Below are positions 29,384 through 40,433 of a stretch of DNA of 46,038 bases, in pieces. Origin of the DNA: Amanita rubescens (taxonomy: Eukaryota; Basidiomycota; Agaricomycetes; Agaricales; Amanitaceae). The stretch is from contig WION01000418.1 in assembly GCA_015039365.1 (NCBI GenBank), positions 1 through 46,038 of the forward strand. The letters are read 5' to 3'. A program made the position numbers and the translations under genes. Position 1 is the first letter of the stretch, and every line of letters begins with the position of its first letter. The notes beneath the pieces were generated by a model. It saw only the letters and a list, made by a program, of their open reading frames with translations, was not told where the DNA came from and searched no databases.

Positions 29384-31306
29384 CTAAAGTTCTTCTGTAA
29401 ACCTGCTGCTATCCAGGGTTGGATCCCCAACAACTTGATGTCCCCCATCGGGTTGGACGCCGTCAACGTCATATCCGCCTTCTCCATTATCCGGCGCTTT
29501 TTCTTGTTGACGTCTACTTAATCCGCTCGGTCCTCCGTTGCGCTCCGGACTGACTGCCTCCGCATGGCCATTCTCGACGGAACCGGCCTTGTGCTCAACC
29601 CCATACGTAAGCCCTTTACACGAGCTGATAATCAACTCATACTTACAGCATATCCGTTAAGCGCTATCTCTGTTCCGCGCTGCTTCTCAGGCTGAGGGTA
29701 CTCGTGACCTCCATCTGCGCCATCCACGTATAGTTCGTCTCCTCCCTCGCCCAACCCTTCTTCTTCTTCGTCACCGCTGCTGGGAACTTCTTCCTCTTCC
29801 TCACTCACATAGCCAGCAGCTCGAACTGCAGCCGCTACGGGTCCGTCACGCTCAATCTGTTCACTTGCAACAAGGTACCGTGCGCACAACATGCGTATAT
29901 CGTTCCACCACTCCATCATATCCTCTCGACTACGTGCACGGAAACTCCATGCGATTCCATTGTTGAGACGGAATGAACCCGTCTTGGTAGTGCCAGTCCC
30001 GTTCTTGCTGCCTTCGATGTGGAACTTGTGAGAACGTGAGAGTGCGGAAGAAGGTGGGCCTAGAGTGCATGCTGGTAAGAAAAGGCTGAAAGTGGGGGTT
30101 GTTCCACCAGGCGCCGCTGGATCAGACGTCATGAATTCATGCAGGAAACCGGCAGGTGTCAATACATAATACGATTCGGTATACGCTCGAGTGAATCTCT
30201 TCTTCCGTTCTAGTAAACCGGTGTGCACAGCCGACACGGCTGGGTCATCTTTACTAGGATATATAATGGTCTCGGGGTTGCGCAATGGGGTTTCAGGATC
30301 TAACAGATGATCAGACCGTGCCGCGAAGGATATCCATTCCTTATCGGGTGGAAGAGAACCGAGATGATTCGAAAGATTACGATAGGTGTCTTGTACCGAG
30401 GCCGATGCACGCGATTGCCATTCGTCAAATGTTTGCCAAGCAGACTGGATCGCGCGAACGATTCCCTCTTCAAAATGGGCGCTGTTTTGCTGCATGATAA
30501 CGATGGATTTCTGCAAGAGATTCTCTTCATGCACTTGCTTGATAAGTTGACGAGCGACGGCTTGATTTGCAACGAACGGGTCACTCTTGGAGGTGATGTG
30601 CATCGGATCGTTCTTGAAAGCCGAGATGCTGTGTGCAAGGTCTGCAACGAGCTTCACGGACAGTTCGCGCTCCTTTGCCACGCTGGTTGCTAGCCTTCCA
30701 GTGTCGTTTTGTACATTCTGTAGTGGTCACTTATCGGTATCGTCCATGGATGCGACTGCCTGCACGCGTACCTTGATATGTGCCTTGATTTCCGCCCTGA
30801 GCTTCAACAAATGTTGAACGATGGAGCTATCAATGGTACGGCCAAGATTGGCGTGTTGGTCCGCGGTGTGGCGCGTCCTATCTCTAAACTCATAGAACAC
30901 GTCCTAACAGGGACGTTTCGTTAGCGTGAGCGGCGTGAGGAGTTTCAACATACCTGTAAGCCACCTTCTCCGAGGAACTGGTTGCCGGCTCTAAAGGGAA
31001 CTTGGATGACTGCGCCGAGTTTCGTAAGCTCGCGTGCCGTGTTAATTTCTATGTCAGCAACACCCTACGCGCGGTCACCATGTAAGTAGATGAGAAAACG
31101 AATACGCGACGGACCTCAAAGTAAGCAATGAGCTGTTTCACAATGGCATTCCAAGCTACGAATCGTTCGATGAGAATATCTGATGGTCTAAGGTCATTAG
31201 GCGCAATATTTTTCTTGATGAGCGATTGAGATCTTGAAACTGAGGAACCGTGCTTGCTCGCCCTGGAGATTGAGGCGGAACGAGAGGGCGGGGTGGAGTT
31301 GTTCAT
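29384..31306 (-). CDS. SLM1: SLM1-type BAR/PH protein, TORC2 effector
   Basis: Five minus-strand exons (31115-31306, 30954-31064, 30772-30903, 29647-30717, 29384-29587) join in frame to 569 aa. After a Ser-rich start come RFVAWNAIVKQLIAYFE, GVADIEINTARELTKLG, QVPFRAGNQFLGEGGLQ and IDGSIVQHLLKLRAEIKAHI, the F-BAR-like helical part. Then come IVIMQQNSAHFEEGIVRAIQ and ARSDHLLDPETPLRNPE. The PH domain is about residues 308-432 (HTGLLERKKRFTRAYTESYY to the WWNDIRMLC helix). The tail is acidic. Known: yeast Slm1/Slm2 bind PI(4,5)P2 at the plasma membrane, sit in eisosomes, recruit and are phosphorylated by TORC2, and affect actin, sphingolipid synthesis and stress signalling. No defect is visible. 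It is divergently transcribed from PHO88 across 140 bp. Confidence 0.92.
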
Positions 31307-31446
31307 GGCGGTTGAGGCCAAGCGTAGAGAGACATGATTTGCTTTTATTGGATCAGTGACGTCACAAACAAACAACCCAAACAACGTGGTCACGACACGT
31401 CACCCTTGTCACGTTCCAGTTTTCAAGCACAGACTAGTAACGAGCC
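31307..31446. promoter_or_regulatory. bidirectional promoter SLM1/PHO88 with a CRE palindrome
   Basis: The two start codons are 140 bp apart and face outward. A perfect TGACGTCA lies at 31357-31364, roughly midway. TGACGTCA is bound by CREB/ATF-type bZIP proteins in fungi (Atf1/Sko1 class). Shared control of a stress/TORC2 gene and an ER gene is inference. Confidence 0.5.
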
Positions 31447-32332
31447 ATGAACAGCGCCGTCCAAAACCTCGCCATTTCCCTCGGCGTCATGCAATGTATT
31501 TTATTCTTTTACATTTTATATTTCTCTTTTAATACTCACTTCGGTAGTGGCCCGTAGGATACCCTTTGATAACCCCCAGGTCCTCCTCTACGTCCGAGTA
31601 TCTTACGCCGCCACACAGCTTGTCGTTCTCGGCGTTTACTACTACGTCTCGTCTCAGGTCAGCTCACTCCATGAGTCTATTTAGCCCACGCGACCTTATT
31701 CCACAATAACAGATAAAAGCCAAGAACGATCAGACAGTGTTGAAATACGGTTAGTACCCATGATCCTAGACACCTTGCCAAGAACTCATAAATTTCTTTT
31801 TGCAGTGGATTCGGCGAATCCAATGGTCAGTATCAATTGTCGCATCGCCAAGAATATTCTCACACCCTCGGTCTTTAGTCGGGAGAGCCAGGGCAGCTGG
31901 TTACAACAACCGTCCGGGACTATGACCTTGCAGAGACATCAAAACTAGTACGTATCCCTCACGTTTATTCGACTCCGGACATTAACAGCTTTCTTTCCCT
32001 AGCTGCGCGGTGTGTTTCTCGGAATCGCCATGATGGCCGTTATGCACGGATACTTTGGATACACGCAACCTCTGTTCATCCAGGCACTTATGGGCTTAAA
32101 AGGCTTGTATGACGCGAAACTCGTAGCCATCTACATCCTCGGCAAAGCTGCAGAGGGCGACTTGGCACGCCCATTCAAGGCCGCCAGCATGTTTGGTGGT
32201 ATGTTTTTTTCGTTCTCCCACACTTTCCGCAGTCACGCTAACACGCGCCCCTACCCAGTCCAAGCTGGTCCACAGACGGACGCTGCATCCATCGCCGAGG
32301 CTGAGAAGCGAGTGGGCAAAAAGGACGAGTAA
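31447..32332 (+). CDS. PHO88: PHO88/SND3 family ER membrane protein
   Basis: Seven short exons (31447-31495, 31548-31657, 31713-31749, 31806-31825, 31879-31947, 32003-32198, 32259-32332) give 184 aa, close to the 188 aa of yeast Pho88. Conserved pieces: LAISLGVMQLARRIPF, VYYYVSSQIKAKNDQTVLKY, then QLVTTTVRDYDLAETSKLLR, a membrane segment, GYFGYTQPLFIQALMGLKGL, and KAAEGDLARPFKAASMFG, with a KRVGKKDE end. Known: first described for phosphate transport, it is now known as Snd3, a component of the SRP-independent route that targets membrane proteins to the ER. All phases match, including a 20-bp exon. No defect was seen. Confidence 0.94.
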
Positions 32333-32501
32333 GGGAGGACGTTTGTAAACTGTGATCTGTGTATACCTTTATCACCTATAATATAATAGTTAATGGTTTT
32401 ACGCGGAAAAAGGGACTATAGCAGATAAGATACGGAAAAATCCGGGTCAAAAATTAATTTTTAAATAATATTTTTATTTTTTCTCAACTTTCACTAACGC
32501 G

Positions 32502-33089
32502 ATGCGTCCCGCCCTCCCCTCGTTTACTCTTCGACGCTCCGTTCAACGTATTTTCACGCGAAATGCGTCGTCGGGGACTGACGGCGCTCAAAAGAAAGCC
32601 CAGGACGTTCTTTCCGGCGCACAAAAACAGGCAGGTCAAATATGGGAGACTTCAAAAAAGATGCTAGAGCCTGCTGGTCAGAGGCTCGGCGGAATGCTAG
32701 GTTGTAAGTGTTCCCCTTCCACCCAAATTACCTTGTCATGACACCTGTACATCCGCAGCTTACCAGCAACCACTCTTTTACAACCTCGCCGTGGCTCGTG
32801 AATTGGTCAAACACATCTACCGCGCGGAGAGGCTTAGCCCTCCCAGCTTAGGAGCCATTCAAACCGCTTACTCTACCCTCTTTTCTCGGGCGCTTAGTCC
32901 TGCGTTTTGGAGAGAAGCCGTTGTGAGTGGTGAAATTTTGAGGATTGGAGTGTACGGTCTCGAGGCGTATGGTATATTCAAGGTACGTCGTCCCTCGCGT
33001 TTCTCGACCTGGTGCTGAATTGTACGTGGGTGTTGTAGATTGGGGAGATAATGGGTCGCAGAAGTTTGATTGGCTATAATATTCAATAG
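32502..33089 (+). CDS. ATP20: mitochondrial ATP synthase subunit g
   Basis: Exons 32502-32703, 32759-32982 and 33039-33089 give 158 aa. The N terminus is basic with few acids (MRPALPSFTLRRSVQRIFTR), a mitochondrial targeting peptide. A helical stretch follows, then YQQPLFYNLAVARELVKHIY and RAERLSPPSLGAIQTAYSTL, and the conserved membrane end EAVVSGEILRIGVYGLEAYG, in which the GxxxG-like glycine spacing marks this subunit. Known: subunit g sits in the Fo membrane part with subunit e and promotes ATP synthase dimers and cristae shape. It lies 169 bp after PHO88, same strand, with its own AT-rich promoter. No defect was seen. Confidence 0.9.
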
Positions 33090-33305
33090 AGTGTCCACGA
33101 CTGCTTTTAAAATCGAAAAATGCCATTTAGACGTTTTTTGAGAGCGGAAAGTTTAAGTCGAGATGGAGGAAAAGGGCCATTACGGATCTCAGCGGCGCAT
33201 CTTGAAGCTAATGTTATCTCTTACCCTCTTTGACGTCGGATATAAACTCTTTGAATCTCTCCACGTGATGCCTTTCTTCACCTCTATACCACTTACACTG
33301 ACAGC

Positions 33306-34584
33306 ATGACCTCGGTTCCCTCTTTCAAACTTAACAATGGCAACTCCATCCCCGCCGTAGGCATAGGGTGTTGGATGGGGCACGTCGGCGAAGGCGACCA
33401 CGTCACCTCCATGGTTAAAAGCGCCTTACAAATCGGATATAGACACATCGATACGGCAAGTCTGTGCCTCATCACATGCTAGCATCAGACTCAAAAAAGA
33501 AAACCCAAGGCTGCGAATTACGGTACGGCTATTGTTACTTTGTATTGTAAAAAAGAGAGAAGACTCATTAAACCTTGAACCTTAGGTGACGAAGAATCTG
33601 TTGGACGGGCTATTAAAGAAGCTGGCGTACCTCGTGATGACTTATTCATAACTACCAAGCTTGCGTAAGTCCGCATTCATCCGCTTCCGTCGCGTTTCCT
33701 CACTTTTGTTTGCGTACGCTAGAGGTGAAGACCATGGTCGCGTCGCTCAAGCCTTGGATATCAGCCTCCGCAAACTAGGCATTGAATATGTCGATTTGTA
33801 CCTTATGCATTGGCCTCAAGCCCTGAAAGTAAATGGTATCTTATTAAACCATGTATAATAATATCAAGCTTATAATAGACTTAGGTGACGCGTACGCCCC
33901 AGATCAAAGTCCCACCTTTATCGAAACGTGGGTTTCGATGCAAAATTTGCTCGCAAGCGGTATGGATGCATTCGTTCCTTCCCTGAAAAAGCTAACCTGA
34001 CGCCAGGAAAAGTCAAGAACATCGGCGTATCAAATTTCAGCGTAAAGACCTTAAAGAGCTCTTATCTCACTGCCAAACCCAAATCATCCCAGCTGTTAAC
34101 CAAATCGAAGCACACCCCAGCCTCCCTCAACACGAGTTGATTCAATTTTGTAAGGAGAGAGGGATAGTGGTGACGGCGTACTCTCCTATTGCCAAGAACA
34201 AACTAGCGAACAACGAAACGCTCATGGGCGTTGCGCGGCGGAGGGGTGTCACCCCGACCCAAGTGTTGCTAAGCTGGGGTGTCCAACGAGGTACAGCTGT
34301 CATTCCAAAAACAGAAAGAGAAGACAGGATGAAAGAAAATATCAAGGTGTGTCACCTCCCAACGTCAACCGTTACGAATTTGTTCCGTTAACGGGTGCCT
34401 TAAGTTGGTGGAACTCTCGGACGAAGATATGCGCGTTTTGGATGGGATTCATGAAGAGCCTGGGATGCACAAGTCCGTTTGTGGGTTTCATTCATCCAAG
34501 TTGGGTGGATCGTGTTTTGGTTGGACTTATGAGCAACTTGGTTGGGACATGGTCACGGGCGGGATCGTGCCAAGGACCTCTTAG
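33306..34584 (+). CDS. aldo-keto reductase, one frameshift
   Basis: Exons 33306-33455, 33510-33522, 33586-33664, 33723-33835, 33885-33959, 34007-34346 and 34405-34584. All four catalytic residues are present: Asp in RHIDTA, Tyr in NYGDEESVG, Lys in FITTKLA and His in YLMHWPQA. Cofactor-side motifs follow: VKNIGVSNFSVKTL, IPAVNQIEAHPSLPQHELI, and IPKTEREDRMKEN near the NADPH phosphate site. Known: AKRs are cytosolic NAD(P)H-dependent carbonyl reductases of a (beta/alpha)8 fold. Oddities: the first intron uses a GC donor (GCAAGT at 33456), exon 2 is only 13 bp, and one A is missing around 34053-34055 (TTAAAGAGC where TTAAAAGAGC would keep frame). Otherwise intact, so this is either a very young pseudogene or a sequence error. 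Substrate unknown. Confidence 0.82.
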
Positions 34585-35168
34585 GATAGATTAGATTTCG
34601 GACCATGTGTATAGGGATCTAGCCTCTCGGTACTAGTAAGGAAAAGGCCGGTTCCACATTGCCGCACTTCCGGCGCTCCGCCGACGACGAAAGGAAAGTT
34701 CAGTTTCCCATGCCTTTATGACCCACCACGAAACCCTACAAAGCTGACGAAGCCAGACTTGGTAAATAAATATATGCCCCAGGGCCTTGTGGCGTGGAAG
34801 CATGGCTTACGCACGCGTGGCTTTACAGCAAAGAACCCAACGTTACGTCACATTTAGACTTTGGAAGAAAACCTTTCCATGTGTTCTTTCTTTCCAACTA
34901 TACTCCCTCCCCGACAGGCAAATACCCTCCTTACCTTGCTTGGGCGGTGAAACGATCCACACCACTCCTCCTCTCTCCCAGTTTCGAATATCAATAGTCG
35001 TAAACCCGTTACCATCCACAGGGTCTGGGAAGGACTCGTTCGCATGTTAGACGTATATGAGGGGATCCATCGTGGACTCTTTATTATAACCATCCGAATT
35101 CGCGAAACACCCTCAAAGCCACCCCCACTGCGTATCGATACCGTCGTATCTTAGTCCCTTCCCGTAGG
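34585..35168. other. intergenic, no supported gene
   Basis: Overlapping open frames in both directions at 34787-35093 have no motif. Probably the 3' region of the reductase and promoter of the seven-TM gene. Confidence 0.5.
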
Positions 35169-36685
35169 ATGACTATAGGGCCCGATGAGGTCAGTCTCAC
35201 AGAACCGCACGGCATAAACGTCGATGACTGAACGTACTCACAGGCAAAATTAATATCCATCTATATTCAATCTGTACTATACGGTGCGGAGGCTTTCCAT
35301 CGAGAAATTTGAGTACTAACGTACCGTAGGAGCCTATACTGTCCTTTTTGTTTTAACGTCATGGGTTTTGATTTATCGCCGACAAAGGGGTCGTCCGGTT
35401 CTCAAGACGATGATTGGGATTTCTTTGGTCATGTTCATCCTGGCTACGATGGTGAGTGTCTATCGCTTATTCATCTTGGCAAGCCAAATCTCATTGAGCC
35501 CACTTAGCACATCAGTGTCAATTTTACGCGAATAATACAGGCATTTATAATCTACCGAAACGAACCAGGCGGACCACCAGCTTTCTTCAACCAGCTCTCC
35601 AACTTTACTCAACTTTTTGGAAGCACGATATACGTCGCCCAGACTCTGGTTGGTGATGGTGTTGTGGTATGTTGATTTTATACCTGCCGGATTCAGATCA
35701 AGTGATCGTTATAGCTTTATCGGTGCTATCTCGTCTGGGGCAGGAAATTTGCCATCATTGCCTTTCCTTGTCTGCTACTTGTGGGCAGCTTCGGTATGGC
35801 AATCTCCTACCCTTTTTTAGTTTTTCTCACGGTCTCCTACAGTCACTGGCATCGGGATTCTTTACTCCTTTGCCCGAATTGTACCAAATGCTCCAGTTTT
35901 CGTGCAACAACTCCAGCAATGGATCATTTCGTTCTTCATCACCACGTTCGCTACAAATGTCATATGTACAGGTGAGCTACAAGAAATTCACTCCCAACCG
36001 TGGCTCACTTGAAAATGTAGCACTCGTCGCATTTCGTATATGGTTTATCAACCGACAAACTATGGTATTCACTGGATATAGCATGCGACCTGTCATATTC
36101 CTCGTCATAGAATCCGGCGCCGTGTATTCCCTAACTCTCCTTGTCCTTCTCATCCTATACAAAGTTCAATCTTGGTTTCAATATGTCGTACTTGATGCGG
36201 TACGTCCTAGGTCTTTCAGCTGCTAATCAACTCGTTAATCAATCATCATCCTTTCGATCGGTAATGATAACAGGTCTCCGCGATCGTCGTGAGTATCATT
36301 TACCCCATTTGTCATCGAGGACCGAGCGTGACCATGGCACGATTTAGGGTCTTGTATTCTCCATGATCATTATCCGGATTGGTCTGGGTATCACAACGCC
36401 TGCAGGAGAGACAATCGTCTCCTCCAGAGGCTGGCGCTCGTCAGAGACGGAAACCTCACCGATGGGTTTCGCGGATCAAATAGAGCTTGGGCCTTTCAGG
36501 GCGGCACCCAACGAGAGCATCTTCGTAGACACGGAATTTTCTCGCCCAGATGCTGGTGGTGCAAATGAATTTGAGGATAAAAAACTATCGGATAAGAGTA
36601 TGTCATACCATCACATTCACCATTCTTTCTTGATATGACATGGATATATACAGAACACGAAGACGCTGATAAAACAACCATCTGA
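35169..36685 (+). CDS. seven-transmembrane protein, agaricomycete family, copy 1
   Basis: Ten exons (35169-35189, 35244-35283, 35330-35451, 35508-35666, 35715-35793, 35843-35971, 36021-36199, 36274-36288, 36348-36597, 36654-36685) give 341 aa with every phase matching. Seven hydrophobic segments are readable. They include LYGAYTVLFVLTSWVLIY, MIGISLVMFILATMHISV, YVAQTLVGDGVVLYRCYLVW, AFPCLLLVGSFVTGIGILY, FFITTFATNVICTALVAFRI, FLVIESGAVYSLTLLVLLIL and VVLDAVSAIVGLVFSMIIIR. A hydrophilic, Ser/Glu-rich tail follows. Known from memory: QTLLGDGVVIYRCYIVW and ESGALYS...QYV.LD are signatures of a very large mushroom family of multi-TM proteins with unknown ligands, sometimes likened to receptors. Exon 8 is a 15-bp microexon. 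It converges on its paralogue with 85 bp between stops. Confidence 0.88.
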
Positions 36686-36770
36686 TCAAAATTTCGTTCG
36701 ATTGCTTTTGCTTTACTTCTCTTCACAAACTTAGACAGCCTACCCAATTGTAATTACCGCACAAATATCA

Positions 36771-38134
36771 TCAGCTATTGAAACCACCTAAACTCGAGGC
36801 ACGATCGACTTTGCTTCCGTCCATACTATGAATGTGAGACGTGCCACCTAAATCCATATTGTCCATTCCCAAGAGTTGCGTTTCACCCCTAACAGAAGTG
36901 ACTCCGGCCAAAATGCGATACATAATGACGGAGAATACAAGGCCCTAATAATTACATAAGTTTTAGAAATGAAACGGGTCGTAGATAGGTGGTGCTTACG
37001 ACAAGAGAGGAAATCTAGCGCCAAGAGGACGACGAATGAGTTTTAAAGGGAAAAAAAAAGAGGGGGTGGTACTGACAGCATCCAAGATAACGTATTGGAA
37101 CCTCGAATCAGACTTGTAGAGTATGAGTAGGACCAAGAGGGCTGCTGAGTATATTGCTCCGGATTCGACTATGAGGAGTAAGACGGGATACAATCGTTTG
37201 TTGGAACGCCTGATTCCTTTGTTGTTGATTTGCCATAACCTGTAAGCGACGAGACCTGCGACGTGTTAACACCGATCCGTGCAAAAAAAAAAGACAAAAG
37301 CATATGCATAACTTGTCCCAATAAGATTCGTCGCCAGGGTCATCGAAAAGAAGGAGACGATCCATTGTTGCAGCTGAGTTACGAATATATCAGAGTCGGG
37401 GACAACGCGATCAAAGTAATAAAGAATCCCGATGCCGGTCGCTAACCGGAATAAAGATCAGCGATGTGTGTGTTGTATTTCTTTTGTTCTCGATGGCTGG
37501 CTTACCCGTGCTGCCTAGCAAAAGGAGAATAGGAAAGGCGACGATGAAAATGTTCTTATCCCAAGCAAGGTAGCATCTCCATATCTGCCGATAAATCAGG
37601 GCGTGGTTCGATGTTCGCGGAAAACTTACGACTAGAGCGTCGCCAAGGAGCGTTTGCGCTACGTACAGCGTACTTCCGAACATCTGGGTAAATTCCGAAA
37701 GTCGGTTGAAGAACGCCGAAGGTCCTCCCGGTGCATTAGGATATATAATAAACGCTTTGATGATTCGCGTAAAGTTGACGCTAATGTGCTTTCCGAGTCA
37801 TTTGGCATAAGTGAAAGAATCAAAACGAGCGTCGATGCTCACGCACTGTGGTTGCGATCACGAATAACAAGATCGATACGAGAAACATGCGTCTGCGAGC
37901 TGCTAGCAAGACCGATCGCCCGCTCCCTCCTAAGAAGAGGGCGGTCGTGATAACGAATAGCACCGTATAAGCACCTGTAAAAATCCGTTAAATACGAGCG
38001 GCGAGATCATGAGCGGCTCAAACCATAAAGAAGCGTTTGTACAAAGATAGATACAAGTTTTGCCTGCAATTGATGCTATGAGGGACGTTGAATTGAACGA
38101 ATTGACAGACGTACCTCGTCTGCTGGAAAGCCAT
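36771..38134 (-). CDS. seven-transmembrane protein, copy 2, start region damaged
   Basis: Minus-strand exons 38115-38134, 38024-38063, 37847-37974, 37630-37788, 37506-37584, 37313-37441, 37077-37255, 37000-37014 and 36771-36944. Middle exon lengths equal those of copy 1 (40, 159, 79, 129, 179, 15 bp). Conserved segments include GAYTVLFVITTALFL, HISVNFTRIIKAFIIYP, YVAQTLLGDALV, WRCYLAW, LQQWIVSFFSMTLATNLIGT, VESGAIYSAALLVLLILY and FQYVILDA, then a shorter Gly/Ser tail. Exon 1 from the only fitting ATG (38134) is 20 bp instead of 21, which puts the start out of frame with exon 2. Either one base is missing or translation starts elsewhere. Function as for copy 1. Confidence 0.75.
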
Positions 38135-40433
38135 CTTTCCCGGGGGGCCACTTGGAAGTCGGCTTTTACAGTCCCGACGCGATTATTAAGTCGTATCGGA
38201 AAACTTTATCAGCAAAACAGGAACGCACTATTTTAAGGATTCGAGCGATTTTAGTATTGACAATGACAGTTGTAGATCATAAGAATACGGTATCATTTAT
38301 GTCCACTTGACCTCCATTTTTGGCTTCTTCGTCTCCGCTAGGTTATATCAAGCTTCATGGTTTCTGGAACATGCTAGTCATTTTACAACGATATGGCGAG
38401 GAAATGATATACCACGTTCAGGATAAGCGCCTCTCGGAGGCCGAGGGAATCGCCCACCAGCGTGGGCGTTCGGCGGTGTTATATAAAAACAGGTAATAAT
38501 CCTTGGTGCAGCCGCGCATTGGAATCGCGTGCTTATTGATGACTTCATTTTCGACAACACGTGTGCAGCTTCTTGGAGGCATGCACCATCCTTCTGCCAT
38601 TGCTAAATACGACAGCGATGCCTATACTGATGTAATGCCAAGTTCATGGCTGATGTGATAGCAACGGAACACATGTCAATCGCTCATACTTACGATGCGT
38701 TGGCCTCCCTCTCGAATCTCGATTCGGCCTTCCGGGACTTACTTACCCACGTCCAGCGTTGATACGATGGAGCCTGTCATACCGTGGTAAATCACAGTAT
38801 CCACTTCGGCAAGGACACGGCACAGCCTCTGCTTATCATCCTCGTAGGTTTTAGAAACGTTTTCTCCAAGTGACATCCGCCCTTAATGCTTCCACTTTCT
38901 GAACATCATATTACTTGTCATTCCCATTCAGCGAACATCCCACGATGTTTATCTGCTTGGCCAATGAGATCTACGTACGTATACATTCACAGTTACCCCT
39001 CGTCTAGTCTACGTTCCGGCATCTATTGTCATCTAAAATTCTAGGGAGGAAAAAGTGTACAACTTGGTTTCGTGCCGAAGGAAGTTCAACTTCCTACTCA
39101 AAGCTTGTCAAAGGCCCCTGTTCGCTCTCCGAACTCTAAAGCTTTTCGTGCTGCTGCATCCATTGCCGACGCCATACTACGGCCAATTCCTGTTCCCCAA
39201 GTTGTTCCATTTACTGACAAAGTCAAGTTTTCAGCGTCGTCCTCAAGTCAATGGGTATAGGGCCTACTTTGAACATCAAACGTATAGACGGGATTATGAT
39301 CTGGGCCTTGGTATGATTTCTGGGAATAGGTGGGTCTAGCACGATTCCTGCAGCGGTTGTGCAAGACGGTTCGCCATGCTTGAATCGCTTGTCAGGCCCG
39401 GAAAGCCTGAGAAAGAGGATCACTCACTTTGTGTATTGTCCATGTCAAGATTTCTCTTCGTATCCGAGTGCTCAAGGGTAGATATGTCGCGTGTTGATGT
39501 TCTCTCAGGTATGCCATCTTTTATACCCTCGCAGACCGTTGTGTATATTTCCCATTTCCTGTGCTGGCTAGTGGCGAAACGGTAGGGCGAGGAATGGAAT
39601 TTATTATATTACCAAACACGACTCTAACATCGGGGAAAGGACATTGCCTATCGACACGAGTGGGATATACTGTGTCACCGGTATTGGTTGACCGTGCAGC
39701 ATGTCTCTCTCCGCCGTTTTCGCTCAATGACGATGTTTCAACGGGCGGAGCGCACACTTTCATGATGAAAATTTCCGATACGTGCAGCCAGCGCTACGAC
39801 CGACGCTGCCGCTGACATGCAATCCACCATCGCTCATCGCGGACAAGGAGGGCCTGAAGCACGTTTGCAACGCGGATATTGGTCCATGAGGCAATGTGTC
39901 ACGGTGATTACAAACTCATGTTGGATGCCCCGAATGACAGTTTGCGAAATAAAGTTATTGCTGTGCGTCTGCGACAGGGTTTATGTTCAAGAATTGCCTT
40001 GCACAGCATTAGGGGGCTGGATCAGATGCCGATCAGTTGCTGGTGCTAGTTCCAATACAATTCAAGTGAAGTATGCCTTGCTGAAGCTCAAAAATCGAGG
40101 TTCAGGGACAACATGCAACAGGAACCAAGTCCAGACGAAGGAAATTGTTTTCTAACCCATAATCCGATAGGATCGAAAAAACAAAACTAACATTGAATGT
40201 CGCATACTTGAGTCCCATAACTGGTCCTATGATTGGTTTAAGTGATATTTCAGTTACTAGCATTAGGTCGTACGGCATTGAAAGGTAAGACACAAGCAGT
40301 CGGAAATCAGGCTACAAAGTACTATGTCCGCCTTGCGCGCTGGTGAATTAATGAAGAGCCTGAGTTACAAGCGGTCACGTAATCACGTAAGCGTACATAT
40401 GGAGCGCGACTACACTCTAGGTTAAGATGAACC
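38135..40433. other. gene-poor stretch with small fragments
   Basis: Apart from the small spliced frame at 38945-39260, only fragments are seen. A minus frame reads MSLGENVSKTYEDDKQRL and VDTVIYHGMTGSIVSTLDV (about 38745-38875) up to a GTAAGT donor. A plus frame at 39260-39420 reads GPTLNIKRIDGIMIWAL and STIPAAVVQDGSPCLNRLSG with one stop. A plus frame reads PSLIADKEGLKHVCNADIG at about 39830-39890. None is assigned to a family. They suggest decayed genes. Confidence 0.4.
38945..39260 (+). CDS. small spliced ORF, unknown
   Basis: An ATG at 38945 (MFICLANEIY) is followed by an intron, GTACGT to TTCTAG (38975-39044). A second exon from 39045 reads GGKSVQLGFVPKEVQLPTQS, then ADAILRPIPVPQVVPFTDKV and SASSSSQWV before TAG at 39258-39260. 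This gives 81 aa with a coding-like composition. Text just after the stop in another frame (GPTLNIKRIDG) may be a continuation broken by a frameshift, so this may be the front of a longer decayed gene. I do not recognise the family. Confidence 0.3.

Noticed and set aside
30285..30817. Plus-strand frames over the SLM1-type gene
   Set aside because: Antisense to a clear conserved gene; no independent evidence.
39790..39890. Plus-strand peptide PSLIADKEGLKHVCNADIG as the start of another P450
   Set aside because: Only a vague resemblance to a P450 N-terminal block, no neighbouring P450 motifs on that strand.
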